DNA of 64,000 nucleotides from Massilia atriviolacea (lineage in GTDB: Bacteria > Pseudomonadota > Gammaproteobacteria > Burkholderiales > Burkholderiaceae_D), in the NCBI RefSeq assembly GCF_003953935.1, contig NZ_RXLQ01000002.1:124001-188000 (forward strand), in the 5' to 3' direction. Positions 8,738 to 19,553 of this stretch are shown here, in pieces. A program made the position numbers and the translations under genes. The notes beneath the pieces were generated by a model. That model did no database searches. It was not told where the DNA came from and saw only the letters and a program-made list of their open reading frames with translations. Each line of letters begins with the position of its first letter. Positions within the stretch are counted from its first letter, which is position 1.

Positions 8738-10336
8738 ATGTCCTGGTTCTACAATCTGAAGATTGCGCGCAAGCTGATGCTGGTGTTTGCCCTGGTCATT
8801 GCGATGGCCTGTTTCCTGGGCGTGTTCTCGATCGGCCAGCTGGTCAAGGTGCGCGACGCGTCGAACGAGATCGCCACCAACTGGCTGCCCTCGGTCCGCT
8901 ACCTGGGCCAGGTGCAAGCCTCGCTGTCGCGCTACCGCATTTCGGAAGCGACCCACGTGCTGCTGCCGGACGAAGCCGACATGCAGGCCACCGACAAATC
9001 CATGGCCACGCGCCTGGACACCCTGCGCAAGCAGCAAGCCTCGTACGCGGCCCTGGTGACCGAGCCGGAAGAAACGCGGCTCTACAAGGAACTCGCGGTG
9101 GCGCTGGACGCCTACCTGGCCGAGAGCAAGAAGGTCACCGACCTGTCGCATGCCGGCAAGAAGGATGAAGCGCGCGCCGCCTTCCGCGGCCCGTCGAACA
9201 AGCTGTTCCGCCAGATTAACGAGGCGCTCGACGCCATCATCAAGATCAACGATGGCGGCAGCGCGGCATCGGCGGCATCGGCCATGCAGACCTACCAGAT
9301 GGCGCGCAACATGATCATCGGCAGCCTGGCGGCGCTGGCGGTGGTGGGCATGCTGCTGGCCATGTGGCTGGCGCGCATCGTGGCCCGCCCCCTGCAGGAA
9401 GCGGTGACGATCGCCGGACGCGTTGCCGGCGGCGACCTGACCGCGGCGATCGTCCCGACCAGCGAGGATGAAACCGGCCAGCTGATGACGTCCCTGCGCA
9501 GCATGAACGACAGCCTGCTCGGCGTGGTCCAGCAAGTGCGCGCCGGCACCGACACGATCGCCCTGGCCTCGGCCGAAATCGCCAGCGGCAACCTGGACCT
9601 GTCGAGCCGCACCGAGGAACAGGCCAGCTCGCTCGAAGAAACCGCTTCCGCCATGGAAGAACTGACCTCCACCGTGCGCCAGAACGCCGACAATGCGCGC
9701 CAGGCCAATCAGCTGGCCATGACCGCGTCCACCATCGCCAGCGACGGCGGCGCCGTGGTCAACGAGGTGATCAGCACCATGGAATCGATCAGCGCTTCCT
9801 CGCGCAAGATCGTCGACATCATCAGCGTGATCGACGGCATTGCCTTCCAGACGAATATCCTGGCGCTCAACGCCGCCGTCGAAGCGGCGCGCGCGGGCGA
9901 GCAGGGCAGGGGCTTCGCGGTGGTCGCGTCCGAAGTGCGCAACCTGGCCCAGCGCAGCGCGGCGGCGGCCAAGGAAATCAAGCAGTTGATCGACAATTCG
10001 GTGTTCCAGGTCGATGCCGGCACCGCGCTGGTGCAGCGCGCCGGCAACACCATGACCGAGGTGGTGGTCAGCGTGCGCCGGGTGAGCGACGTGGTGGCCG
10101 AAATCTCGGCCGCCAGCCACGAGCAGAGCACCGGCATCGACGAAGTCAACAAGGCCATCGTGCAGATGGATGAAGTGACCCAGCAAAACGCGGCCCTGGT
10201 CGAAGAGGCGGCGGCCGCCGCCGGCGCCTTGCAGGAACAGGCCGACAAGCTGGCAAGCGTGGTCAGCGTGTTCCGGCTCGACAGCGCCAGCCCCGGCGCA
10301 CGTCCGGCATCGCGCGCAGTGGCCTTGCGGCCGTAA
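8738..10336 (+). CDS. Methyl-accepting chemotaxis protein (4HB sensor, HAMP)
   Basis: A 532-residue chemoreceptor: TM1 at about residues 10-32, a helical periplasmic sensor (about 33-188), TM2 at about 190-213, HAMP (about 213-265) and a cytoplasmic signalling domain. The hairpin tip has the conserved '[30 protein letters not shown]' region (start quoted: '[20 protein letters not shown]'). The sensor reads as a four-helix bundle of the Tar/Tsr type. The C-terminus lacks a CheR-tethering pentapeptide. An AGAGG ribosome site lies 8 bases before the ATG. No chemotaxis kinase gene adjoins it, so it is a stand-alone receptor; the signal sensed is unknown. Confidence 0.92.
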   Translation: MSWFYNLKIARKLMLVFALVIAMACFLGVFSIGQLVKVRDASNEIATNWLPSVRYLGQVQASLSRYRISEATHVLLPDEADMQATDKSMATRLDTLRKQQASYAALVTEPEETRLYKELAVALDAYLAESKKVTDLSHAGKKDEARAAFRGPSNKLFRQINEALDAIIKINDGGSAASAASAMQTYQMARNMIIGSLAALAVVGMLLAMWLARIVARPLQEAVTIAGRVAGGDLTAAIVPTSEDETGQLMTSLRSMNDSLLGVVQQVRAGTDTIALASAEIASGNLDLSSRTEEQASSLEETASAMEELTSTVRQNADNARQANQLAMTASTIASDGGAVVNEVISTMESISASSRKIVDIISVIDGIAFQTNILALNAAVEAARAGEQGRGFAVVASEVRNLAQRSAAAAKEIKQLIDNSVFQVDAGTALVQRAGNTMTEVVVSVRRVSDVVAEISAASHEQSTGIDEVNKAIVQMDEVTQQNAALVEEAAAAAGALQEQADKLASVVSVFRLDSASPGARPASRAVALRP

Positions 10337-10391
10337 GCGGCGCGCCATCCACGCCTGAGCGCCAGCCCCGTTCCATCCATCGGAGAGATCA

Positions 10392-11453
10392 ATGAAAAGC
10401 CCGTCGTTTGCCCTTGCCATCCTTGCCCTCGGCGCCAGCGCCGCAGCCCAGGCCCAGTCCAGCGTCCAGATTTACGGCCTGCTCGACGCGGGTGTCGACT
10501 ATGCGTCCGATGCCGGCGCGGGCGGCAAGTCGGCCACCCGGGTCAGTTCGGGCGGCATGAATACCTCGCGCTGGGGCTTGCGCGGCAGCGAAGACATGGG
10601 CGGCGGCCTGAAAGCGGTGTGGAACCTGGAAGGCGGGGTGCTGATGGATAGCGGCGGCGCCGACGGCGCGCTGTTCCGGCGCCAGGCCTATGTGGGCCTG
10701 GACGGCAGGTTCGGCCGCGTGGTGCTGGGGCGCTCGTTTACCAGCGTGTACGACACCGTCATCCAGTTCGACCCGATGGGCTTTGCGCCTTTCTATTCCT
10801 GGGCCACGGGCGGGCCGGCCACCGGCGCGTCGCGCTACGGCATGACGACCGGCTTCGACAATATGCTCAAGTATGCGGGCACCAGCGGCGCCTTCAAGTA
10901 CGGCGCCAGCTACGGTTTCGGCGAGCAGGGCAACGGCGCGCGCGACAGCGCCAAGCTGGCCGCCGCGCTGAGCTACAGCGCCAAGGGCCTGGGGCTGATG
11001 GGGACCTGGGAGCGGATCGACGGCAATACCCTGCCGGCCAGCGGGCGGCGCGACGAGACGAGCGTCATCCACGCCGGCGCGACCTATGAAGCCGGCGCCT
11101 TCAAGTTGTACCTGAGCGGGCGCGATTACCGGGCCAGGCAGGGCAACCGGACCTTGCGCGACGTGGAAGGCCAGACCGTCTGGGCCGGCCTCGCCTGGAA
11201 GGGCTTGCCGAACACCACGCTGACCGGCGCGGTGTACAGGATCGACGTGCGCAACGTGGCGGGCGGCACCGATGCCGATCCGCTCATGTACGTGGCGCGC
11301 TACCGCTATGCGCTGTCGAAACGCACCGATGTCTACGTGGCGGCGGCCTACGCCAAGGCGAAAAACGCGCGCCTGACCGGCCTGTCGCGCGACGATGCCG
11401 GCTTTGCCGATACCCAGCGCGGGGTGATCGCGGGCGTGCAGCACCGTTTCTGA
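10392..11453 (+). CDS. Gram-negative porin, trimeric 16-strand type
   Basis: A 353-residue outer-membrane porin of the Burkholderiales OmpC-like family. A signal peptide ends at 'ASAAAQAQSS' (about residue 21) and the mature protein opens with 'VQIYGLLDAGVDYASDAG'. The family pattern 'SRWGLRGSEDMGGGLKAVWN' follows, and the last residue is Phe ('GVIAGVQHRF'), as needed for Bam-dependent assembly. A GGAGAG site precedes the ATG. It would allow passive diffusion of small solutes. It converges on the PAS-LuxR regulator gene with 34 bases between stops. Confidence 0.93.
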   Translation: MKSPSFALAILALGASAAAQAQSSVQIYGLLDAGVDYASDAGAGGKSATRVSSGGMNTSRWGLRGSEDMGGGLKAVWNLEGGVLMDSGGADGALFRRQAYVGLDGRFGRVVLGRSFTSVYDTVIQFDPMGFAPFYSWATGGPATGASRYGMTTGFDNMLKYAGTSGAFKYGASYGFGEQGNGARDSAKLAAALSYSAKGLGLMGTWERIDGNTLPASGRRDETSVIHAGATYEAGAFKLYLSGRDYRARQGNRTLRDVEGQTVWAGLAWKGLPNTTLTGAVYRIDVRNVAGGTDADPLMYVARYRYALSKRTDVYVAAAYAKAKNARLTGLSRDDAGFADTQRGVIAGVQHRF

Positions 11454-11487
11454 GGGGCCGCCGCCGGCGCGGCATCCGGCAAGCAGT

Positions 11488-12048
11488 TCAGCGGCTGACC
11501 CCGACCAGCTTGTGCACCAGCTCGGACGAGGTGGACGCCGAGAATTTGCGCATCAGCTTGGCGCGATGCATTTCCACCGTGCGCGGGCTGAGGTCGGTCT
11601 CGCGCGCGATCACCTTGCTGGTCTTGCCTTCCACCAGCAGCGCGGCGATTTCGCGTTCGCGCGGGGTCAGTTCGGCCGTGACCGGGCGCTTTTCGCTGAC
11701 ATCCTCGAACGTCCATACCCCGGCCCCGAGCGGATCGCGCGCATCGAGGGCGCGCCCGCTCACATGGCACCAGAACAGTTCGCCCCCGGCGCGGCGCATG
11801 ATGCGCTCGTCCGAATACACGCCGCGCGCGTTCATCACCGGGATGATGCGGTCGCCCGTGCGCAGGAATTCATCCATGGTCGGATACAGCACCAGGAAGG
11901 ACTGGCCGTCGAGCGCGCCATGGGCGTAGTCGAACATCGAGGTCAGCGCATCGTTGCAGGACTGGATCACGCGGTCGACCGAAATGCACATGCCCACCGG
12001 GGCGTGGCGAAAAATGGTTTCGTAGTCGATGGCGTATGATGCGGTCAT
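11488..12048 (-). CDS. PAS domain LuxR-type transcriptional regulator
   Basis: A 186-residue regulator. Residues 1-110 form a PAS domain ('IFRHAPVGMCISVDRVIQSC', later 'GVWTFEDVSEKR'), and residues about 118-180 form a LuxR/GerE helix-turn-helix ('ELTPREREIAALLVEGKTSK', then 'LSPRTVEMHRAKLM'). The ATG at 12046-12048 gives the natural PAS start; longer open reading would run back through scoA on the opposite strand. It is divergent from scoAB with a 144-base shared promoter region, which makes it a plausible regulator of ketone-body use. The ligand or signal is unknown. Confidence 0.82.
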   Translation of the reverse strand: MTASYAIDYETIFRHAPVGMCISVDRVIQSCNDALTSMFDYAHGALDGQSFLVLYPTMDEFLRTGDRIIPVMNARGVYSDERIMRRAGGELFWCHVSGRALDARDPLGAGVWTFEDVSEKRPVTAELTPREREIAALLVEGKTSKVIARETDLSPRTVEMHRAKLMRKFSASTSSELVHKLVGVSR

Positions 12049-12192
12049 TGGAAGGTGTTCAGTGATTCGGTGACAGGGGGCAAAAGCCGGTAGTTCTACG
12101 GTATTGTGCTTTCGGCCCGCGTATTTTATGCTGAGAATCCACTGTGCAGTGGAGATGGAAGATTTTAGCCTAACTATAAAAAGGGACAGGGA
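12049..12192. promoter_or_regulatory. Divergent promoter region, PAS-LuxR gene / scoAB
   Basis: This 144-base AT-richer region separates two divergent genes. A -10-like TAACTATAA lies at about 12171-12179, close to scoA, and the GGGACAGGG stretch serves as its ribosome site. No clear repeat that could be assigned to the regulator was seen. Confidence 0.4.
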
Positions 12193-12891
12193 ATGAACAA
12201 AGTTTATCCTGACGCGGCATCGGCGCTGGCCGGCATCGTGAGCGACGGCCAGACCATCGCAGTCGGCGGCTTCGGCCTGTGCGGCATACCGGAAGCGCTG
12301 ATCCTGGCCTTGCGCAACAGCGCCGTCAAGCAGCTCACCGTGATCTCCAACAATGCCGGCGTGGACGACTTCGGCCTCGGCCAGCTGCTCACCACGCGCC
12401 AGATCAAGAAAATGATTTCGTCCTACGTGGGCGAGAACAAGGAATTCGCACGCCAGTACCTGGCCGGCGAACTCGAACTCGAATTCACGCCGCAGGGCAC
12501 GCTGGCCGAAAAGCTGCGCGCCGGCGGCTCGGGCATTCCCGCGTTTTTCACCAGGACCGGCGTCGGCACCATCGTCGCCGAGGGCAAGGAAGTGCGCGAG
12601 TTTGACGGAGAACAATACGTGATGGAGCGCAGCCTGGTAGCGGACGTGTCTCTGGTCAAGGCCTACATGGCCGACCGCGCCGGCAACCTGGTGTACCGCA
12701 AGACCGCGCGCAACTTCAACCCGAACGTGGCGATGGCCGGCAAGATCACCATCGTCGAAGTCGAAAAGCTGGTGGAAGTGGGCGAGATCGATCCCGACCA
12801 GGTGCACACGCCGAGCATTTTCGTGCACCGCATCGTCGTCAACGCCACGCCGGAAAAGCGCATCGAACAGCGCACCGTGCGCACCAACTAA
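12193..12891 (+). CDS. scoA: Succinyl-CoA:3-ketoacid CoA transferase subunit A
   Basis: A 232-residue alpha subunit of 3-oxoacid CoA-transferase. It contains the family segments '[15 protein letters not shown]', '[14 protein letters not shown]' and '[11 protein letters not shown]'. With subunit B it moves CoA between succinyl-CoA and acetoacetate, which channels acetoacetate (for example from polyhydroxybutyrate breakdown) to acetoacetyl-CoA in the cytoplasm. It is 17 bases upstream of scoB and in the same operon. The 3-hydroxybutyrate dehydrogenase that would supply acetoacetate is encoded at 34958-35752. Confidence 0.93.
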   Translation: MNKVYPDAASALAGIVSDGQTIAVGGFGLCGIPEALILALRNSAVKQLTVISNNAGVDDFGLGQLLTTRQIKKMISSYVGENKEFARQYLAGELELEFTPQGTLAEKLRAGGSGIPAFFTRTGVGTIVAEGKEVREFDGEQYVMERSLVADVSLVKAYMADRAGNLVYRKTARNFNPNVAMAGKITIVEVEKLVEVGEIDPDQVHTPSIFVHRIVVNATPEKRIEQRTVRTN

Positions 12892-12908
12892 GACCACAGG
12901 AGAAGAAG

Positions 12909-13559
12909 ATGGCATGGACTCGTGATGAAATGGCCGCGCGCGCGGCGAAAGAATTGCAGGATGGTTTTTATGTGAACCTGGGCATCGGTTTGCCGACCCT
13001 GGTGGCGAACTATGTGCCAGCGGACATCGAAGTGTTCTTGCAGTCCGAAAACGGCTTGCTCGGCATCGGGCCCTTCCCGCTTGATGCCGAAGTCGACGCC
13101 GACCTGATCAACGCCGGCAAGCAGACCGTGACGGCCTTGCCCGGCGCTGCCTATTTCAGCTCGGCCGATTCCTTCGGCATGATTCGCGGCGGCAAGATCA
13201 ACCTGGCGATTCTTGGCGCGATGCAAGTGTCGGCCCAGGGCGACCTGGCCAACTGGATGATTCCGGGCAAAATGGTCAAGGGCATGGGCGGCGCCATGGA
13301 CCTGGTGGCCGGCGTCAAGCGCGTGGTGGTGGTGATGGAACACGTCGCCACGGCCAAGGATGGCTCGACCTCGCATAAAATCCTGCCCAAGTGCGACCTG
13401 CCGCTGACCGGCGTGGGCGTGGTCGACCTGATCATTACCGACCTGGGCGTGATCGAGGTGTCCGCATCCGGCCTGAAGCTGGTGGAACTGGCGCCCGGCG
13501 TGACGAAAGAGCAGGTGGTGGCCGCCACCGGCGCCGAACTCGACGTCAGCGCGCTATAA
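12909..13559 (+). CDS. scoB: Succinyl-CoA:3-ketoacid CoA transferase subunit B
   Basis: A 216-residue beta subunit. It has the catalytic Ser-Glu-Asn-Gly motif ('[16 protein letters not shown]', Glu near residue 46), in which Glu carries the CoA thioester, and the downstream '[19 protein letters not shown]' segment typical of SCOT B subunits. An AGGAGAAG ribosome site precedes the ATG. The gene ends 41 bases before a strong intrinsic terminator, so scoAB is a two-gene operon. Confidence 0.94.
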   Translation: MAWTRDEMAARAAKELQDGFYVNLGIGLPTLVANYVPADIEVFLQSENGLLGIGPFPLDAEVDADLINAGKQTVTALPGAAYFSSADSFGMIRGGKINLAILGAMQVSAQGDLANWMIPGKMVKGMGGAMDLVAGVKRVVVVMEHVATAKDGSTSHKILPKCDLPLTGVGVVDLIITDLGVIEVSASGLKLVELAPGVTKEQVVAATGAELDVSAL

Positions 13560-13600
13560 CATACCGCGCCCGCGTGGCGCAAATGCCGTGCAAACGAAAC

Positions 13601-13631
13601 AGCACCGGGATACACACCGGTGCTTTTTTTT
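13601..13631 (+). terminator. Intrinsic terminator of scoAB
   Basis: Perfect 8-bp stem AGCACCGG / CCGGTGCT (13601-13608 and 13617-13624) with an 8-base loop, followed directly by eight Ts (13624-13631). This is a textbook rho-independent terminator. Confidence 0.92.
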
Positions 13632-13680
13632 CGTCTGTATGGACGGAATGATCGTAGAATCGCCATAGTGGTTTTGATTG

Positions 13681-13712
13681 CATTTCCTTAATGCTTTGGC
13701 ATTAAGGAAATG
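13681..13712. repeat. 14-bp perfect inverted repeat with 4-base loop
   Basis: Arms CATTTCCTTAATGC (13681-13694) and GCATTAAGGAAATG (13699-13712) are perfectly complementary around TTTG. It lies about 50 bases after the scoAB terminator and about 145 bases before the NarL-type regulator gene. It is AT-rich and has no T tract, so it is more likely an operator or an RNA hairpin than a terminator. The rest of 13632-13858 shows no gene. Confidence 0.6.
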
Positions 13713-13858
13713 TAAGTACTGGTCACTGCGCATTGCGCTGGAGAAAACATTACTTACCCATTCATCACGCACGAGCGCGCTGCGCCACGCCGCCAGTCCG
13801 GCGCGTGGCCGCGCGCCTGCGGCCGCCGCGGCCGCGCATCGACGCTGGGGCGCCGCCC

Positions 13859-14500
13859 ATGACCCGGCCTGTGCGCATCCTCCTGATCGACGACCATACG
13901 GTGGCGCGCTACGGCCTGCGCCTGATGCTGGCCGGCGCCGATGAGCTGCAGGTTGCCGGCGAGGCCGACAGCGCTGCCGCCGCCCAGCAACTGCTGCGCA
14001 CCGAGCCCTTCGACGTGGCCCTGCTCGACATCGGCCTGCCCGACAAGAACGGCCTGGAATTGCTCAAGCAGGTGCGCGAACAGCATCCGGCCCTGGCGGT
14101 GCTGATCGTGAGCGTGTACAGCGAGGATATCTACGCGCTGCGCGCCCTCAAGCTGGGCGCGTCCGGCTACCTGACCAAGACCTGCAGCGCCGCGAGCCTG
14201 ATCGACGCGGTGCGCAAGGCGGCCGCCGGCGGCAAGTACGTCACCCCGTCGCTGCTGCAAAAGCTGGCCGGCATGCTCGGCGGCGGCCCCGGCGGCGTGC
14301 TGCACGACGCGCTCACCGACCGCGAGCTGGAAATCTTCCGCATGATCGCCTCGGGCGAAAGCCTGGTCGGCATCGCCGCCGCCCTGCACCTGAGCCCGAG
14401 CACGGTGACCACCTACCGCGCCCGCATCCTCGACAAGATGGACATGAAAAGCAATGCCGAACTGACACGTTACGGCCTCGATCACGGCTTGCTGGGTTAG
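13859..14500 (+). CDS. NarL/FixJ-type response regulator
   Basis: A 213-residue two-domain regulator. The receiver spans residues 5-120 with acidic residues Asp11-Asp12, phosphoacceptor Asp57 ('VALLDIGLPDKNG') and Lys in 'GYLTKTC'. The LuxR-type HTH follows ('LTDRELEIFRMIASGES', 'LSPSTVTTYRARILDKM'). The ATG before 'TRPVRILLIDDH' is used; an open frame extends 42 codons upstream but is Arg/Ala-rich and lacks family similarity. The nearest kinase is the hybrid enzyme at 15454, so the two may form a pathway. A perfect palindrome lies just downstream. Confidence 0.9.
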   Translation: MTRPVRILLIDDHTVARYGLRLMLAGADELQVAGEADSAAAAQQLLRTEPFDVALLDIGLPDKNGLELLKQVREQHPALAVLIVSVYSEDIYALRALKLGASGYLTKTCSAASLIDAVRKAAAGGKYVTPSLLQKLAGMLGGGPGGVLHDALTDRELEIFRMIASGESLVGIAAALHLSPSTVTTYRARILDKMDMKSNAELTRYGLDHGLLG

Positions 14501-14516
14501 CAAGCAAGCGACAGCC

Positions 14517-14534
14517 TGTAGTGGATCCACTACA
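14517..14534. promoter_or_regulatory. 18-bp perfect palindrome upstream of the RsbQ-like gene
   Basis: TGTAGTGGATCCACTACA is fully self-complementary with no spacer. It lies between the response regulator stop (14500) and the hydrolase start (14652). Its length and symmetry fit a dimeric LuxR/NarL-type operator. No second copy was noticed by eye in the window. Confidence 0.5.
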
Positions 14535-14651
14535 ACGGCCCCGGACAAAGTCCCGACAAACGATCACACAAATCCACGATAGCGAGTTTTTTACCCAAGG
14601 GCAATACTTGAATCCAGGGCGTAGTTACACGCAGTATGGATCGGGGGCAGG

Positions 14652-15443
14652 ATGTCCGCTTTGAGGAAAAACAATGTTCGTGTTGATGGAGCGGGGCAGC
14701 AAGCCATGCTGTTCGCCCATGGCTTCGGCTGCGACCAGGGCATGTGGCGTTTCGTCGAGCCGTCCTTCCGCGCCGACTACCGCACCGTGCTGTTCGACCA
14801 TGTGGGCGCCGGCCAGGCCGACCTGGCTTGCTACGACCCGGTCCGTTACAGCAGCCTCGGCCAGTATGCCGACGATGTGCTCGACATCTGCCGCGAACTG
14901 GCGCTCGACCAGCCGGTCTTCGTCGGCCATTCGGTGTCGGCCATGATCGGCATGCTGGCCGCGATCAGGGCGCCGCAGCTGTTTGCGCGCCTGGTGCTGA
15001 TCTGTCCATCGCCGTGCTACATCGACGACGGCGACTACGTGGGCGGCTTTTCGCGCGACGACATCGCCGGCCTGATCGACTTTTTGGACGATAACTTCGT
15101 CGCCTGGTCGGGCGCCATGGCCCCCGCCATCATGGGCAACGCCGAGCGTCCGGAACTGGGCCGGGAGCTGGAAAGCAGCTTTTGCCGCACCGACCCGACC
15201 GCCGCGCGCCAGTTCGCCCGCGTCACCTTTTTGTCCGACAACCGGCGCGAGCTGGACTTGCTGCGCACGCCGTCCCTGATCCTGCAGGCGTCGGACGACG
15301 CCATCGCCCCGCCGGCCGTGGGCCGCTATCTGCACCAGGCGCTGCGCGGCAGCACCCTGGTCCAGCTGGCCGCGCGCGGCCACTGCCCGAACCTGAGCGC
15401 GCCACAGGAAACCGTGGCGGCGATCCGTGATTACCTGCGCTGA
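14652..15443 (+). CDS. Alpha/beta hydrolase, RsbQ-like
   Basis: A 263-residue hydrolase with clear similarity to RsbQ of Bacillus subtilis and plant KAI2/D14: 'FAHGFGCDQGMWRFVEPSF', 'TVLFDHVGAGQADLACYD' and nucleophile elbow Gly-His-Ser-Val-Ser. The predicted triad is Ser94, Asp215 or Asp216 and His244, near the RsbQ triad (Ser96, Asp219, His247). In Bacillus, RsbQ turns over an unknown small molecule and activates the PAS phosphatase RsbP. Here the next gene, 10 bases on, encodes a PAS histidine kinase, so the hydrolase probably feeds that kinase. The role is inferred from homology and context. Confidence 0.85.
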   Translation: MSALRKNNVRVDGAGQQAMLFAHGFGCDQGMWRFVEPSFRADYRTVLFDHVGAGQADLACYDPVRYSSLGQYADDVLDICRELALDQPVFVGHSVSAMIGMLAAIRAPQLFARLVLICPSPCYIDDGDYVGGFSRDDIAGLIDFLDDNFVAWSGAMAPAIMGNAERPELGRELESSFCRTDPTAARQFARVTFLSDNRRELDLLRTPSLILQASDDAIAPPAVGRYLHQALRGSTLVQLAARGHCPNLSAPQETVAAIRDYLR

Positions 15444-15453
15444 GGACCTCGCC

Positions 15454-17547
<2,094 letters not shown>

Positions 17548-17584
17548 CGCCATACCATCCCACTAAAAAAAGCGAGCAACCACC

Positions 17585-18001
17585 ATGACCGCCATTTCCA
17601 CCCCGACCACGCTGGCATCGCTGCACGTGCTGCTGGTCGACGACGACCCCTTCATGCTCGAACTGCTGGGCAGCATGCTCAATAAAATGGGCGTCACGCG
17701 CGTGTCCCAGGCCACCGACGGCGAACGCGGGGTGGCCGCCATGGGCGCCGGGCGCAGCATGCCGGACGTGGTCATCTGCGACATCCACATGCCCGGCAAG
17801 GACGGCTTCCAGGTGATGGAGGCGATGGCCGCCAGCGGCTACAAGGGGGCGGTGGTGCTGCTGTCCGGGATGGATGCGCGCACCCTCAATTCGGCCACCT
17901 TGATGGCGCGCTTCCACCACCTGAACGTGCTGGGCGTGATGTCCAAGCCGGTCTCGAAGGCGGCGCTGTCGGACCTGCTGTCGCGGGCCAGGCCATTGTA
18001 G
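17585..18001 (+). CDS. Single-domain response regulator
   Basis: A 138-residue stand-alone receiver with no output domain. It has acidic residues in 'VLLVDDDPFML', phosphoacceptor Asp in 'VVICDIHMPGKDGF' (near residue 62), a Ser in 'VLLSGMD' in place of the usual Thr/Ser switch, and Lys in 'VMSKPVS'. It lies between the hybrid kinase and the HAMP-less MCP, 8 bases before the latter. It probably shuttles phosphate within this signalling locus; the partner is not known. Confidence 0.88.
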   Translation: MTAISTPTTLASLHVLLVDDDPFMLELLGSMLNKMGVTRVSQATDGERGVAAMGAGRSMPDVVICDIHMPGKDGFQVMEAMAASGYKGAVVLLSGMDARTLNSATLMARFHHLNVLGVMSKPVSKAALSDLLSRARPL

Positions 18002-18009
18002 GAGCGACC

Positions 18010-19143
18010 ATGCATACCTCGACCCTCGCTTATTCCGATTCCTCCGCGCGGCGCCTGCTGGCCTGGCGCCACCTGCCGGCGCTGGCCGCCTGCGCCAGTG
18101 CCGCCTTGCCGCTGCTGGGCCAGTCCGTGTGGCTGAAACTGGGCGCGCTGGCGGGCGTGGCCGCCGCCTGCGCCTGGAGCGCGCTGCGCGAGCCCGCTCC
18201 GGCGCTGCCGGCCGATGGCGCCGCCGCGCCGGTCCAGGACGGGACCGAGATGGCGGCGCTGCTCGGCGACGTGCTGCCGGTGTGGGAGCACCATGTGGCC
18301 TCGGTGCGCAGCCAGTCCGAAGAAGCGATCGGCCAGCTGATTACCTCGTTCTCGTCGATCCTGGCGCGCTTCGACGCCGCCGGCTTCCAGGGCGCGCACG
18401 GCGACTCCGTCGCCCCCGACTCGGCCATCAGCCTGCTGACCCTGTGCCAGCGCGAGCTCGGTCCGGTGATCGCGGTGCTGCAGAGCGTCATCGACAGCAA
18501 GGCCGGCCTGCTGGGCCACGTGCGCTCGCTGTCGGACACCATCGCCGAACTGAAGGAACTGTCGACCGAAGTGAGCCTGATCGCGGCCCAGACCAACCTG
18601 CTGGCGATTAACGCCTCGATCGAGGCCGCGCGCGCCGGCACCGCGGGACGCGGCTTTGCCGTGATCGCGGCCGAAGTGCGGCGCCTGTCGTCGTCCTCGT
18701 CCGACATCGGCAAGCGCATCACCGACCGCATGAACCTGGCCTCGGCCACCATGCGCACCACGCTCGACGTGGCCGGGCGCGCCGACGAAAGCGACCGCGA
18801 AGCGATGGTCTCGTCGGGCCACGTGATGGAAGACGTGCTCTCGCACGTGCGCGAACTGGCCGCGTCGACCGAATCGATGAAAACCAACGGCGGCGCCCTG
18901 CGCGGCGACGTCGCCGAACTGCTGGTGGCGCTGCAGTTCCAGGACCGCATCCGCCAGATCCTGGAGGTGGTCAGCGCCGACATGCTGCGCATGCAGCAGG
19001 CCCTGGGCGAGGGCGCGGCGCTGCCGCCGGCGCAGCAGTGGCTGGCCGACCTGGGCACGCGCTACACCATGGCCGAGGAACACCACGCGCACGCGGCGCC
19101 GGCCGCCGCCGCGGCCGGCGATGATGAAGTGACGTTTTTCTGA
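18010..19143 (+). CDS. HAMP-less MCP-like protein with a CheZ-like motif
   Basis: A 377-residue receptor. Two short TM helices lie near residues 20-36 and 40-57 with almost no periplasmic loop, then a helical linker ('VRSQSEEAIGQLITSFSSIL'). The MCP hairpin core is 'LIAAQTNLLAINASIEAARA' (about residues 193-212), followed by 'GRGFAVIAAEVRRLSSS'. There is no HAMP domain. Near the C-terminus 'LQFQDRIRQIL' has Asp312 and Gln316 spaced as the CheZ catalytic pair (Asp143/Gln147 in E. coli, in QD-LTG-Q). It may therefore sense near the membrane and also dephosphorylate a CheY. The phosphatase role is inference. No cheZ gene is present in the locus. Confidence 0.8.
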   Translation: MHTSTLAYSDSSARRLLAWRHLPALAACASAALPLLGQSVWLKLGALAGVAAACAWSALREPAPALPADGAAAPVQDGTEMAALLGDVLPVWEHHVASVRSQSEEAIGQLITSFSSILARFDAAGFQGAHGDSVAPDSAISLLTLCQRELGPVIAVLQSVIDSKAGLLGHVRSLSDTIAELKELSTEVSLIAAQTNLLAINASIEAARAGTAGRGFAVIAAEVRRLSSSSSDIGKRITDRMNLASATMRTTLDVAGRADESDREAMVSSGHVMEDVLSHVRELAASTESMKTNGGALRGDVAELLVALQFQDRIRQILEVVSADMLRMQQALGEGAALPPAQQWLADLGTRYTMAEEHHAHAAPAAAAAGDDEVTFF

Positions 19144-19184
19144 TTTTTATACACACCAAGACAACGATAAAACAAGAGGGAACC

Positions 19185-19553
19185 ATGGCAAAGACAATCA
19201 TGATCGTCGACGATTCGAGCTCGGTGCGCCAGGTGATCGGGATCACCCTGCGCGGCGCAGGCTACGAAGTGATCGAAGGCTGCGACGGCAAGGATGCGCT
19301 GACCCGCCTCGACGGGCGCAAGGTGCACCTGATCATCAGCGACGTCAACATGCCGAATATGGACGGCATCAGCTTCGTCAAGCAGGTCAAGCTGCTGCCC
19401 AATTACCGCTTTACGCCGGTGATCATGCTCACCACCGAATCGGCCGAGGAAAAAAAGCGCGAAGGGCAGGCCGCCGGCGCCAAGGCCTGGGTGGTCAAGC
19501 CGTTCAAGCCGGACGTGCTGCTCAATGCCGTGCAAAAGCTGATCCTGCCATGA
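19185..19553 (+). CDS. cheY: Chemotaxis response regulator CheY
   Basis: A 122-residue CheY-type receiver with Asp9/Asp10, phosphoacceptor Asp53 ('LIISDVNMPNMDG'), Thr in 'MLTTESAEEKK' and Lys in 'VKPFKPD'. It overlaps the STAS gene by 4 bases (ATGA). It is phosphorylated by the CheA encoded two genes on. Whether it acts on flagella or on another output cannot be told, because no motor genes are near. Confidence 0.92.
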   Translation: MAKTIMIVDDSSSVRQVIGITLRGAGYEVIEGCDGKDALTRLDGRKVHLIISDVNMPNMDGISFVKQVKLLPNYRFTPVIMLTTESAEEKKREGQAAGAKAWVVKPFKPDVLLNAVQKLILP

